Shown: in pieces, positions 25,522-38,668 of the stretch
How the letters are laid out: the number at the start of each line of letters is the position of its first letter
How positions within the stretch are numbered: the stretch's first letter is position 1
Assembly (NCBI GenBank): GCA_036345935.2
Contig: JADWOT020000003.1
Location: forward strand, 11,361,091-11,425,090
Direction of reading: 5' to 3'
DNA length: 64,000 bases
Origin: Taenia hydatigena
Lineage: Eukaryota; Platyhelminthes; Cestoda; Cyclophyllidea; Taeniidae
The notes under the pieces: model-generated
Database searches by the model: none
What the model was told of the DNA's origin: nothing
The model's input: only the letters and a program-made list of their open reading frames with translations
Position numbers and translations under genes: made by a program

Positions 25522-28500
25522 GTGGTGGCATTGGCTGTCTACTCCTACTTCCTGTCATCCACCATTGGTCGTCAATTCATTGTCAATTCATCGGATTACT
25601 CGGAGACATTCAGGAAAGACTGCCATGTTCCACTTTATACGATTCTTGAGTTCATTGCGTACATGGAATGGTTGAAGGTGTGTGATCCATCGTTTTTCTA
25701 CGTGAGCTAGGCATCTCACACGACAGCTACATGTGTGGAGAAAGAAGTTCTACTAAAAATAAATTAGCAAATCAAAGACCTGTTTAAATTTGCAAATTTT
25801 TGCTTCGTTGATGCCTGTCAGTTACCAAAGTGTCAAGGTCCTAATTAGATCTAACGCTGGAGTAGGTTGTCAGTTACTTGTAGCCTCAATTTAATTTGCA
25901 CCAACTAGTGGCACGCAATGAAGTGTGCTATCACCCTGGTATCAACATGTCGTGTACTGAATTTACATGGACACAGGAAACAAAAATGCCCTGCTTCAAT
26001 TGCTTCAATTCGTGATTGCCTAAAATCAAGCTGGTTGAGATCGCCTCTGAACCCTCAACAGGGTGTTTTTGAGGGTGTGGTAGAGACATCACACTGCTCT
26101 ACTACCAGTGATTTAGTAAGTCCCTTTGTGGGGGAGTTGATATTGTAAGCTGAGGTCTAATTCTTCATCGGTCAAAAGACTGATGAGTAAGTATTTGTTT
26201 GCAGTCTAAGCTATTGCTAGTTGTAGCAATGTCACTGCTGGATGATAGTTTTACACGGAACGGTGCCAGTTCTATGCGAGGTTGATAGGGAATAATTGAG
26301 GAATGGCCCCTAGGAGACCCGATTTACGCACAACAGACTTCATTGACGCATTACCGAAAGCTCTTTTGCTGCGTGCATGCAAAAACATGGTGTTACTCCC
26401 TTCATGCTAAATTGCCTACAAGGATGAATTGAAATAAAGTGGGAGGAGTTATATCAATGGTGGCATTAGTGGCACACAGCGGAGGGTTAATGATACAAGA
26501 CATCAGCCGGGCAGTAGCGCATGATGGTCCTTTCCGTAGTGATGCACTGCGAATTGCCACTGGGATCTGCTTCCTTCCTATCTCAAGAGTTGAAGTAAAA
26601 ATTCTTTGAAAAGTCCGACATAGCGATGTGCGGTAGTGTGGAAGTGAATAAAATAGGTTACTCTGCATTGTCTAATGCTGACAAACGGCAATGAATGCGC
26701 TTTCAGGACTCCGTGTGGGCTATCGCGCCACATGAAGTACTTCACCCTCCACCTCTCCAATAACAAAGCTCAACTGCTTGCCTGTAACTTGTGAGATGAG
26801 ATACGTACCTGTGTCAAAAAAGTAGAATATTTTACCAGTGCTAATGCAAACGCTTTTATCGGTGGTTACACGCGCGAATGCATTTATTGCCACCTTAAAT
26901 TCTACCTACATGAAAAAGATAAGATTTTGTCGAATGCAGATAGTGAAACCTTCCATTTAATCAGCCTAAAGTCAGAAAGTGAGATAACACTGATACGTCA
27001 GAAATGCGATGCAAAATCGGATTTTTGATCCATTTAGCTATATTACACAGAGGGAGAGTATTAAATTAAGGGCAACCCAATGACTCGCCTGTCTTCGAAA
27101 CGTCACATTTTGTTATGGAGTTGCCAAAAGATTCCGATAGACTTGTACTGAAGAGACAGCTTTCACTTGACACAGTGCCTGTTTCCACAGTGTCAGTAGG
27201 GAATAGTAAGTGTCTTTTATCTCTGGACCCAGTGCATTAGTTGTTGAGATGCTGGCCAGTGTTAGAGGTGCTATTTTCGCATGGTGGACTGTTGGTTCTG
27301 CGTTGATTGTGGGCCCGAGACTATGATTGTTCCCAAAGCAAGCCAGAGGGGTGCCATTTTCGAGATTAGCTAAGCGATGGGACTCGGTTCTTGCTGTTGT
27401 TAGGATCGTAGAGGCATATTGATTGCACCCTAGGCTAGCAAAAGAGTCTTTGACTTGCACGCAAGTCATTGCCTTTAATTTAAATCGCCTGTACTGATGA
27501 CTGACTCTGCGTGGATTATATAGCCCTCACCCCTGCTCTATGTTACATCAGGACATTTGTAATTTTGGTTGCCTTTAAGCACTTAGGCAATTACGGCAGG
27601 GCCTATTTCTTCGTAGGGTCTTTGTTAATGAAATTAAACTCTGATTTAGACAAAAACGCTATCCGCATGCAACATAACCGTATGCTGATGGCAATGTAAC
27701 CAACAGGTTGGCACTTGTTAGGGTTGGCTCAAATTGCAATTTTTTGAAAATAAACCTGCTTCAGCTACTGTTCGGGTAATAGTTCACACTCTGACGCATC
27801 CATAATCTGCTTCCTCCATTTAGGTCGCCATATTTGTTACCAAATAAGGAATTAAAGTAGTAAACTCTTTATAAGCAGGATGAACTTGTACCAACTCTCT
27901 AAGTAGCCTTTGGGTCAAAATTCACCACATTCCACAAAGCAAGCTGGTTTACTCTTCTAACTCCTTACGCAACGCTTAGTGCATGGCTGATTTTCTACCA
28001 AATGGGGAAAATTACCCAAGAGGGTTTAAAAAGGGAAGATTTTTCCAAGTTCACGTCTTTAAAACTTGATCAATGTTTATTCCTCTGCTTCGAAAAGTTA
28101 ATTTTTAGATTAAAACACACCAAGTAAGAACGCGCGTCGATTTTTTTATATTTATCCTTCTTTTTTAAATTCTAAACTTTAGGATGTCAGTTTTAATCTG
28201 CCTTCTTTTTGCTTTAAAAGATAGCTGAAATCTCGGTAAATCCAATGGGCGAAGATGATGAAGACTTGGACATCAACGCCATAATTGACTGCAACTGGAT
28301 AGTAAGTAGAAAAATAAACCGAAATTATCACGTACTTTTGGAAAGTAAAATGTCTCATTGGTAGAAGATATGCATGACTTATGTCACACTGTGCTTAGAA
28401 AAGGAGTAAAGTCAGTATTTTGCGACAACAAAGAAAAGAAATATGGTTCAGAACCCAAACTTTCCTGGAGCAAAGCTAGCGGTGTTATCAGATTCAATTA

Positions 28501-29845
28501 CCTTTAATTACATGAGCGCTTAAGGAGGGTTGACACTTATTAGTATATTCAGCTTGTCCTCTCTGGAGGAGTGATTGTTCCACCACCAGTGCGACAGATG
28601 TAGCGCGATTCGAGCGTTTAATCGGCTGCCAATGACGATCACCACCACAGAGGGTGATTGGGAAAATTCAAGGATTTAAACAAAAAATAACTTACCATTA
28701 CTAGATACTTTTGTCCAGCAAACACCTCTTCTTCCATTGTTTTTTTGTTTCCTTATTACAGGAGAATAGAATAGAATGCATATAGTGGATAGGAAGTGTC
28801 ATCCAACCGAACTTGTTCGGAACAAATTCTGGAACTCAGCTAACGCCAGCCTGCCGCATACAGCTGACTCGAAGGAACTTCAGTCAACGCAAATGGTCGG
28901 CTCGGTTTTCGACATTAAGTGAGAAGTCCCCTTTTAAGAACTCGTACCGAGTAATATGTTGCCTACTTTCGCGACTTATAAGCAATATGCGGCTCGAGTT
29001 ATTTCATTTATAAAAGCGGCTACAATTTAGGTGAATCATGTTTGTAAAATCTGTTTTCACAATGTTTCCTATGCGAACATTGATTGGCCATTGTCAGAAG
29101 CTATATAATAGACACCGAAATTCGCCTTAGTTTTCTTGAGCATCAAAAATGCATTTTTCTACAAAAGTCTGAAGTGTAGTGAGGTTAAGTACATAACTGT
29201 GGTTTTTGATTTTCTAGTGTTTTGGGTACGAATCTTCGTGACCGCAGCTTCAATGCGGTGGGGCTAATTAGTACACCCTCTTTTGAGGCTAAAAGTTCAA
29301 AATAAAGCAAGACTTAACTTTCTTTTTAAGCCTATGTCATAGCTGCTATGCTAAGAGAGATGTTACTAAAGCAGTAGTGTTTCTTTATCTTCACCTGAGG
29401 ATGATATCAGCCCTAAAACCCAATTCAACGAAATCCCAATAGATTCGTGGACCAGAAGTTCATTGTGAGATGCCATGTGAGTCACTAAGACCTAGTCTAA
29501 AGTCGTCAGGCAGCGAGAGACTCATCGTCCACACCCGACAGCATTCAAAGCCTCATAATTTTACCATCGACCAATGCCGGAGAGGTGAATCTTCCAGTCT
29601 TGACAGAGGTAAACGAAAAAATTTCCCCGGATGCAAAGAAGCAGCCTAATGCATCACTTGGAGATTGTGATGGACAGAATCAGAGGGATGATCAAGATGG
29701 CGACTTGTCAATCCCGGAGAGTAGACAATCCACATTGAAGCTGAAAATGACTTTTACGACCAATATGCGATTTCCACCTTTTCCTCAACCTGTAATGACA
29801 AATATGTCAACCAATAAATTCATCTTCTGGATGCCTCAAAAATAA
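25522..29845 (+). CDS. Bestrophin-family anion channel, 3'-terminal exons (partial)
   Basis: Four in-phase exons: 25522-25677, 28221-28301, 28770-28918 and 29542-29845 (stop TAA). Exon 1 shows the VYSYFL...IGRQF helix and ends in EWLK. Exon 2 continues IAEISVNPMGEDDEDLD, matching the family NPFGEDDDDFE acidic Ca2+-clasp segment. Exon 3 keeps the order VD...HPTEL...FWN...LPHTA...GSVFDI of the family VDEMH...YW...PYTAAS...GSTFDI. The last exon is an acidic, Ser/Asn-rich cytoplasmic tail of about 100 residues. Family members are pentameric Ca2+-activated Cl- channels of the plasma or ER membrane. Exon 3 stays in frame only if the second AG (GAATAG, 28769) is used; the stronger ATTACAG at 28760-28761 leads to a stop. 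Divergent points (IDCNW for IDRNL, VDRKC for VDEMH) and the missing N-terminal half leave open a decaying gene. Confidence 0.68.
25678..28220. other. Large bestrophin intron, no gene seen
   Basis: 2.5 kb of intron. It contains a 118-codon open frame on the minus strand (27113-27469) and a short protein-like plus frame at 27115-27210 that ends at AGTAAGTG. The two overlap and neither has a partner exon, so neither is called. Confidence 0.4.
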
Positions 29846-30336
29846 AGTCCATTGTTGTGGATTGTGCCTTTGATATGAACACATTAATTGCAAGAGGAGG
29901 TCTGGAATTTAAAAGGATTTGATGTAGGTGGCATCGGTGAAGTACTCAGTGACGGAGACATGGGAGAACATAAATATCGCACAATATTTTGAGTTGTATT
30001 TGGCACTCCTGACGTTTAGTTTTGGTATGGTTCGCTGATGGCACACAAAGATGGATGACTGCGTTCGGTGAGCTCGTCAATTCCTTATCATCATTGAGCA
30101 GTATACGTAAATTTTAACCCGTGAAGGATAAAAATAGTAAGATATATAGCTAATAAGGCAAGCTATGATAGCTAGGCAGAACAAACTGATGCCGCCTGGC
30201 ACAAATTTAGCCAAAATACGTTAACCAACCATGGTGCATCCCATAAATTCGATTCAGTGTAATGACATCGTATTTTCTAAGGAATCAATCAAACTTCTTT
30301 TCATTTATTGTTATTTCTACGTTCATGCAACCCAAG

Positions 30337-30411
30337 ATTCTATTGAGGTTACATCCCAGATGGTCAGTAAATTGCGTCCAAATTTGATGTCTCCACCATC
30401 AATGCATATGA
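30337..30411 (+). CDS. Candidate single internal exon, unknown gene
   Basis: 75 nt between CAACCCAAG and AGTAAGTCAG, phase 1 to 1, encoding SIEVTSQMVSKLRPNLM and a short Ser/Pro/Met-rich end. The preceding 30 bases are pyrimidine-rich. It lies 490 bp after the bestrophin stop codon, so it could be an alternative tail exon of that gene or belong to a neighbour. I do not recognise it and no joining exon was found. Confidence 0.25.
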
Positions 30412-33400
30412 GTAAGTCAGCATTAGTCCAGAACTTTAAAAATGCCGTAAATAATGATGAGCTGGCATGTCTAACTCTGTTGCTGCTTACTTATATTAAT
30501 CAAAATTTGTGAAAACACACCCCTTAGAAATGTAGCCTAGCAGTGTCGCCTGATTTTTAATCCTACCAGAAAATTAGCGACTCCTTTCCAAAAATAATTT
30601 GGTGTTTATTTTGTAATGCCATAATGTTTTCCCCTAGACTCGAATGAACTAGTGCATTATAAACACAAAAAATTTTTTAAAACGAACACAGTTATCAGGA
30701 GGTTTTTCACGCAATGGTGCAAGTACCAACTCAGCTACACTCAAAGTGGTCAAGTCAAAAGAACTGGAAGCACAAGAGAGAACTTAATGCTGTCTGATTA
30801 CTGAAAGATGCTCACCGAATATCATCAAATTCAAAATATGTCATCCCACTTAAGATGACGAGAAGAGACGACAGCAGTGACAACATTACGTTGTTTTTCT
30901 CAACAAGAAAGGAAGTAGAATCTGGCTTCTGTCTTAATCGCTGATGTCTTGTCAAGGTCCTTCTTTGTATAGTGGTCCATGTACATTGCGCAGACATCAT
31001 AGACTCCCAAGTTTCTGCAAGCTCTATTTCCACTTGGGGTCATGACTCGCCAACCAGAGTTCTAGCAGTTTTTCTGGTGTCTATGCTAGCAAAAGGGGAT
31101 GAAGAACTTTTACGACAGCTGGAAAGGCGTGGTTAATCCTGACGACTACAATTAGCATGCTCTCTGGTTTGTGTGCTTCAGGAAAGTGGTTTTCATAATG
31201 ACACGACTAAAAAAGACCTTTGTATTTTCTGCTATGTGGGATGTCGGAACGCCAAAAAAGAATAGTTTACTGTCGGAGTTCCTCGTAAAATAACAAAATG
31301 CCAACCACGTGAAGCATAGACCCATTTAGCTTATTTCAGACACCGGTAATTTTGACGTCTAGTAGTGCATTGGCAATGCGGTAGCAAGACATCGGATTAG
31401 CAGTACCCAGGGCCACGAGAACAGTCCCATTAGGGGGTGAATCAATGAGTCTTTCACCGGCAATCCACAGTCCACAGCAATCAATCAGCTCCAGGAGTAT
31501 CTAGACAGCAAGTTGAACGTAAGAGATCAATTAGGTTACTGCCACTTGTCAAATGAAAGACTGAACTAAAAATGAAGTCATTCTGTGGCAATGATGAACG
31601 CAGTCATTCGCGAACACATCAAGCCCCTGCCCAACTCACTAAAGCAACGGACTGATTTCATGTTGCAAGATTCTGCAAACCACTTTTCCTTCCTTCATAA
31701 GTAGTTATCGCCATGTTGTCACTGACGTGAGGAGATTTCAAAATGAATCACTTTACACGTATTAAAAACCGAAAACACTAAGAACAGCCTTGTCCATCAC
31801 TCATTCCAGTTGAGTCTCATACAATTGTGAGTCACTTCTGAAGATTCTTACTTCAAGAACTATTTGGCCGGGCTTCAGCTCTTACTGTTCCCCTTAATAT
31901 CTGTAGCTGAATTTGCCACCCAGTGGATTCGAAGATCCTCACTTGAAACTCGTAAGTTTTTCCTCAAGTATGCATCCACCATGAAAAAGTGGAAAGGTGG
32001 AGCTCAATCATCATAGTATTTCGGCCATAGATATCATCGAAGGGTTTTCTCTTATCCCGTTGTACAAACTGCGTAGGCTGACCGGTAAGGCGGAAATCTG
32101 TTTCGAAGTGAGGAAGGTTTTTCTGGGATAGTTCTGTGTTAATTTCAAATCTCTCTGTGCAAAATCTTCATACAGACTGCGTACAACGTGTTCTTCCCCT
32201 ACCAATTGTAGGAGGAAAACTCACCAAGCCACCCACATGCCTACCGGATGGGATTCCGTGCGCGTGTTTGCAGATGCAGCAGGTAAGCGTGCGTTGTTCA
32301 AGTAAAGCATTGACAAGCCATTGGTTTAGATAACGTGAAGTCAAGTAATAACTGACCCGTCAATTATTGTACTTGTAGTGGGACGACGTCAAATGTGTGA
32401 AAGCTAAGTTGACGCCTAGCCTATCGAAATCGAGGCGATGAGTAGCAGATTAGTGTCATTTCTCAGATTTTTCCTATAGGAGGTAATACGGTCATAAATG
32501 TAGGCCTTACAGCAATGCGAGTAAAATAATTTAAGTGTAAGAGTACTTTGAATCCTAATACCTGCTAATTTATGCCTCTTTCAAAATGCAACCAATCCGA
32601 TTTGGTATGCGACTCGCATGGCATACCCCATAAATGCGGGATTTCGGTGCTCTGATTGTCGGAAGAAGCAGTAAAAAGAATGCTTGGTTTTCTGTGAAAT
32701 ACCATCTGCTTATCAGCATAAATTAAGCAGGTTTTGGGTGATATGATAACTGTCATCTGCTCTCTGCTGTCTTCCATTCCTAATTAACAACTGGCTATAT
32801 TATTGGCTCATAAATAATTAAGCAACTGCATTCACTACTCTCTTGGGAGGATTCGGGACACAAGTAGGTTCCTTAACACACTAAAGTGCCGGAATTTGTG
32901 ACTGTTCTCAAACCAAAGAAAATAATAAGCCGGTTGGATTGCACAAAACACGACGCTAAAAACAACAGCAATTGTATTCAATTTCTTTTACGCTTTAGCT
33001 ACGACGTCACTGCACAGCCCGGACTCCCTTCCTTGCAGTTTCAAACTGGATGCACAAAACATATCTTGAAATGTTACAGTACTGAAAAAGGAGAAGTAGA
33101 TGCGAAATTAAATCTGGTCAAATTTGTGGCTATTCAAAAAAATATAGTTTTAAGTAAGTGTATGGGAGGAAAAATAATTTTTTTATGGACTGCATTGGTG
33201 TACTCCGGAACACAGATACACATAGTTGTGCCAATGCGCTCATTCATGTAAGTACAACCAAGTGACCTTAAATGGCCTTAAAAGAATGCGGTTTCACCAA
33301 GTCCGCAGGCATGTCCCGGCCGGTTACAATGTTAAAAACGATGGACAAGTTGCTCACTCCAAAGCTTTTGGTGGAGATTTCATCCAGATACACGTTAAAT

Positions 33401-35956
33401 TCGTTGGTGCTCACTTCGAGTACAGGGTTAAGGTTTAACTATAGTAGGCGCTGGCGTGTTAAAGCAGAAGCCATGTCTCGTAAACCAAGAATACGGACAA
33501 ATTTCAGCCCTCAATGAAGCTACACCCGACGTTTTTAAAATACTACTGATACTTAGATGCGCAAAGGCGAGTTGATTAAATAAATTGTATTGGGCATGCC
33601 TCGGTTGCAAGAGCAGTTGCTTCCTCTGAATTACATATTTTGTAGGAGATGAATAATTAAAATAATTGGATGGTCAACCTAATCAAAAACTTTTAAAATA
33701 TAAAAAATTACATTCAACAGTTATCTAAACTGAAAATTTCTTGTTCAATATGTAATGCGAACCATAATACACTATTCATGATGCAGCGGAATGGTTAAAG
33801 AGCATTGAAAATTAGCAACACTCACGAACTAATGAATACAAGGTAGTAAACCGGTATACCATAGCGACCACGACTTATCGCTCATGCCCAAACCTTATCC
33901 GCGCCCCTCCAATGCTGCTGCTTCAAGTAACGATTTCCATTTTATTCATGACATCAGACATTTTCACGCATAAAATAATTCTTTTGGAAGTAAGAGGTAG
34001 GATGGAAAAGTTTTTCTAATATTTCTAGGAGCAAAGCAGATTAAGAAGGTGAATTTTTTGCAAACTTCTGGACTAGAAAGCATTGTTGGGTTCTTCATAT
34101 GCCGACGTTCTTTAACCAATATTGATGTTTGAATGCTTTTTTTGCAAACTCGCTATGCTTCGCAGAGAATAAAACAAAAACTGAATGCCAAACAAAGCAG
34201 TCATCTAAAATGAGGCCATCTTTAAATGTTCTCCTGAAAAAAAGATTTTGTGCATTTGGGACACTTATTTTTACGCTTTTCTAACAATTAATTTTTTGCA
34301 AAATGAGGCCTTTCCGTGGTTACAAGTGCCCCCACTAATGTTTTTTAGACGGTCAGGCGTGCTTAGGACTAGAATTGCACCATGTTGCGTACACAGATCA
34401 TACGACTTATGCACATGCGCCTACAAGTTAACCAATGACGCGCTACTTTACATTGGCTTTTCACACCTTCATCTTATGACTTGGACATTTTCACCATATT
34501 CTTTAGCATCTCGTCTTTTCACCTAAATGTTTTCGTTTTATTGTAGCGCAAATCAGGTGTTGAGTTGACTACTGCCTTCAAATCTGCATTCATAAGCGTT
34601 TGACATGCGCTGAAATTGCCTACCACTCACCTTAATTTCCTGTGCGCTATTCATCTTGTGTTGGGTAGTGACGCATTTGTCAAACAAGCCGACTCTAACA
34701 TGTTCCTGCAAGAAGCTAATTGACGTAGTGCCCCGTGTCCTCCATTATATTATAATAAGCTAAGGTAGTGTGGCCAAACATGCTACCAACTACCGTACAG
34801 AAGGATTGGGTGATCCGAAGGCCATATCACGAAACGATGGTATAGCCTTTATAGGTTGAACGCACACTCAATAAAGAGTGAGGTTACCAAGCCATATCTC
34901 TCATTATATGGAGACGCAGCCCTTTTAAAACAATATTAGAGCACGAGGCTGTCATGTGATCAAAGTGAATCCGTGGTTGTGGAATTCTGCTTAGTAGAGA
35001 ATATGGAGCCTTGTAACACAGTAACGAAAGGATGACAGTTCGTGGCCAAATGGCATTTTACCCGCACTGAATGATCAGTTGCTTCTAACCACAGCCAGAT
35101 CTCCTTTCTTTTCTAAGACTATCCTTAGACCACTGAGCGATTGGCACTTCTTCTTTCCTCTCTCAAGGGTAGACCAATTCTTCTCTACCCTAGCTTTCAA
35201 AGTGGCAGGGCTTTTTCATGGCCTTACTGGATAATCTCATTGCTTTCACAGTAATCCCCATTACCTTTGGGTCGCCTTCTGATTTCAAGGAAATTATTTT
35301 ACAGTGTCGACTTGAACTCTACAATTATGTACCACTTAAACGAGACGAAGTTGCTGGCTTTCCAGCAATAGCAAATTCTTAGCGCAACAATCAAACACCA
35401 CATCCAACGCCTCTAGTTGCCTCCATTTGCTTGCACGTTTTTTACCTTCTCCTTACATTAAAATGAGATTCATATAAAAAGGTGAAGCACATCGGTCACC
35501 TTATCAGGAGAAATAGAGATGTGCTCCTACACGGTGATGCATGAAGCAATTTGATCTAGAGCTTTCGAGGAAAGCAAGTGCAACAACCTACATTTTTCTT
35601 GCGAGAGAGTGGCCCTAATGCCATTTATCCCAAAGTCGCTCCATCAATAGGCAAGTTTGGGACCAAAACGGATGACCTAACCAAGAACGAGAAACCGAAT
35701 GAGCTATGATGGCAATAAATTTTGGAATTCTAAACAGCAACGTCTCTCCATATTTACAAACAACCCCAGCATTATTGTGTTGTCTTCAATTCTTTTCTAC
35801 GATACATATCGTTGTGCCAACCATTAAGTCAATTCATCGTCAAGTGTTTTGCCGAATATACCCTACAAGAATGAACCAGTTTGCGTATCGATGGGAATGA
35901 ATAAAATGTCAAGATATGCGTTTGTCATTAAACAATGGTTTACAGCAGTTGCACTG
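30412..35956. other. No firmly supported gene
   Basis: The longest open frame is 32886-33251 (plus, 121 codons); it has no recognisable motif, splice context or signal peptide. A plus frame at 32136-32283 ends at a good donor (CAGCAG|GTAAGC) and might be an exon. No repeats were seen. The 34-36 kb part reads as plain AT-rich intergenic DNA. Confidence 0.4.
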
Positions 35957-35962
35957 TTTATT
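35957..35962 (-). promoter_or_regulatory. Candidate poly(A) signal of the fibronectin III gene
   Basis: AATAAA on the minus strand about 152 nt beyond the stop codon of the fibronectin III antigen gene, the first such hexamer downstream. Confidence 0.45.
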
Positions 35963-36113
35963 GAAAGTCAAGGAGCATAAATGTCACATCGACCATTCTT
36001 CGTGTTAATGAGGCCTGCAATGAAAATAAGCAGTGTGTTTGATAAACACAAATGTTAAGCTGCGATACTAAAGGCAGTTGAAGTCGTTGATTTGCATATG
36101 CTTACAAGAATGC

Positions 36114-37563
36114 TCATGAAAGCACTAGAACAATGGGAGTTAATAAGGTCGCAGTGGCCAAAGCAATGGAGGTTGTGAGCATCGAGGTGGAGTCCCTTGG
36201 AGTAGGCATTGCAGGAGCCTTGGTAGGCCCGCTGTTCGTTTTGGTTCCAGAAGTCGTGGTAGATATTTCTTTCTCCTCTATCCGAGGCAACAAATTCGCT
36301 CATTAATAATTGTTAACTTTTGCACGTCTACAAGCTGTTGGTTTTGCATAGTGATGTAATTTGACTGCCTTCTAGGAATTTCATGGCGAAAATACTGTAA
36401 ATGATTCTGTGAACTCATTTTGGCAGCAATATACGGGCATCATTGTGATCTTTTTCTAATTAAATCTGGTTATTTCCAAGCAACCGTTCAGCTTTCGACA
36501 AAACAAGCATTGAGACTCACTTTTTTCCAAAGCTGGTGTAGTTATCGTCACTCCACTGCAGGAACCAATGTTATCACTGTCATCTGAGATATCAACATCC
36601 GCTTCTCGAGTGATTGCACAAACAGTGACAGAAATGGTTTGGTTTGGCATCACACCCTCAATAGTGAAATTGGTACGTGGAGGGAGATCAAAATGACCCT
36701 GCTCCTCATTGTCAAAATCCCAACTGACACGATAGCCACTGAGAATCTCGTCGGACAAAGTCGGCGCGCCCCAACTTATGCGCGCCTTGTCTTGGTCGAA
36801 TAGTTCAATTGTTACATTCTGCGGAGCGGTAGGGTCTGCACAAATAAAAATACACAGATTTATCATTGCTGGTGGGAGGGCGATAAAGTTTCCTTGATCC
36901 CATTGTGCTCCTACGTGCCCGCGTGAAGTGAGATGGATGCGGAATGACAAAGCATCAGAATGACTGCATAACAGACGAATAGGAGTGACCTAGGAGCCAC
37001 GTGTTCATTGCTTCACTTACTAAGGGACTCGATAAGACGTCAACAGTATCAGGCATTGCAAGTCCATTCACGCATTTTAACGGTAAAGGCAATAAGTGAA
37101 TTTCACTGATTTAGTGACCCACAGTTGACTAACTTTACCAAGATCTCAATACTACCCGTTTAGGCTTCATTACTCTCAACAGTGTAGATCAAAATGTGCG
37201 AACAACAAAGTATTCATAAGAAGTCACCTCTGACGTCTCTAATATACGGATATTTACCGCGAAACTATGTTCATTTTACACGTTTGCCGTGCACATGAAT
37301 ACATTGAAACGCAACTGAATCAGGCAATGCTCCATTTACCACATAGTATGTGTAAATTCAATGGCACTTTTGCGATAGAGAGAAAAGAGGTGTGACACGA
37401 TGTGAAGCGATTTGGTGTGACATAAATGAGTTAAAAGCCTTCTAAGCTAATTATATTGTTAAAACACTTTCAAAGCATTTGAAGGTATCTCACCTGTTGC
37501 CAGTGCAAAATCCCCACGCAAGAAGGAAGCCGTCAACAGAATGAGACAGAGTCGGGACAGCAT
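36114..37563 (-). CDS. EG95/TSOL18/45W-like oncosphere antigen with one fibronectin III domain
   Basis: Three exons, 37494-37563, 36521-36835 and 36114-36277, with phase 1 junctions and clean GT/AG sites, give 182 residues. Exon 1 is a signal peptide (MLSRLCLILL..., probable cleavage near ALA-T). Exon 2 encodes one fibronectin III domain (residues about 26-127): starts PTAPQNVTI, has SWGAP on strand B and YRVSW on strand C, and two Cys near its end. Exon 3 encodes a Ser/Thr/Pro-rich stalk (STTTSGTKTNSGP) and a hydrophobic GPI-type tail ending PIVLVLS. This exon-to-domain plan is that of the taeniid host-protective antigens, which are secreted or membrane-linked proteins of the invading oncosphere. 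Two NxT sequons are visible (NVT, NFT) plus NQT. The domain is more acidic, with a longer loop (DVDISDDSDNIG), than I expect of EG95 itself, so it is a family member and not necessarily an orthologue. No second copy is present here. Confidence 0.82.
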
Positions 37564-37602
37564 CTCTCATCCAAAAACTTGCCTTCACAACCCACATACG
37601 TG

Positions 37603-37610
37603 TACTTATA
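37603..37610 (-). promoter_or_regulatory. TATA box of the fibronectin III gene
   Basis: TATAAGTA on the minus strand, 40 bp before the ATG, the same spacing as the TATA boxes of copies A and B. It predicts a very short 5' UTR of roughly 10-15 nt. Confidence 0.5.
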
Positions 37611-37619
37611 GGCATGCCA

Positions 37620-38668
37620 TAAATTAATGTAAGCCAATGAAATGGCTTACCCCTGACCTATGTAGCAAGTTGAGCATTCACATGCACACCGTGAAACTAC
37701 GTATTGTTGGGTGGTATGAGCGACTGTGTTGGAGTTCTGTGGTAAGGGCGTTGGACGTCCTAATACAGCGTTCACCTTCAACCTTTCGGCATGTCCTTTT
37801 TGTGATAAGTTGTAATATTGTGAGCGGAAATTCGTACGAAATTACGAGGATTTTCGTGCAGGAACCAGGACCACGGAAGCGAATGGAGTTGCAGTTGTTA
37901 AATAAGTTAATGTAAATCCACCAGTTGTCATAATTGTATGATTGGAAGCAGTCTTTGACGTGTTCCTTGCAGAGCATGTTCTTTATGACACCTTTAAACT
38001 CGGCACTTCCACCGGCTCTTAAATGGCCATAGTGTGTCCTTTATGACTGCTCTTATAAGTTTACGTGTTTCATATTCTACGATCTATTTTATGGTAGGAG
38101 ATGAAGGGGATAGGCTGAAGAAGTGCAACGTGTACAATGGTGGAAACTTATCCTATTTCCAAATTGATTATCATAAGCTCTTAAAATGACAATGTTACCA
38201 CGCAAGTCAAATTTTGTGCCCACAATGTGCATTCAGCTATGTCACTTTACGTTAGTCGGTGATGCATACGCAGCTTAGGGCAGACAAACTATGGTACCAG
38301 GTAAAGGACAAAAATGATGAAAATTATTATGAAAACGCTGGAGTTATCTGGCAAACGTATGAAAATGCCAAGGTAAACTGGTGGGCGTATGTAGACGTAT
38401 GAATATTACTAGTATCATACGTGTACGTGGTGTGGTGAAATTCCAAGTCTGGGTATGCTTGACTGCCTCGAGAGCACCGTCTCAGCGAAGTAGACAAGGT
38501 CAAAAGCTTATTTTGGTTACAAATTGATCGCCATAAGCTCTCAAAATTGCTCTATTACCACTGATATCAACTCATGTGCTGAGAATATTTTCACTTTATA
38601 GAAGTTTAAAGCTAGCTTGGTTTTGGCTAACCGCATAAAAGTTGTACCGATATTCCAGTGAAAATAAG
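37620..38668. other. No gene seen
   Basis: Contains overlapping open frames on both strands at 37637-37977 without splice support. A short stretch near 37735-37795 looks loosely like a tRNA-type promoter (GTGGTAAGGGCGTTGG) but does not fold as a tRNA. Two imperfect repeats sharing AAATTGATNNNCATAAGCTCT lie near 38.16 and 38.52 kb. Confidence 0.4.

Noticed and set aside
27113..27469. 118-codon minus-strand open frame in the bestrophin intron
   Set aside because: No signal peptide, motif, promoter or splice partner. Length is within what chance gives in 64 kb of six frames, and a competing plus frame overlaps it.
37725..37795. tRNA gene or tRNA-derived SINE
   Set aside because: An A-box-like string exists but no matching B box or cloverleaf, and no second copy in the window.
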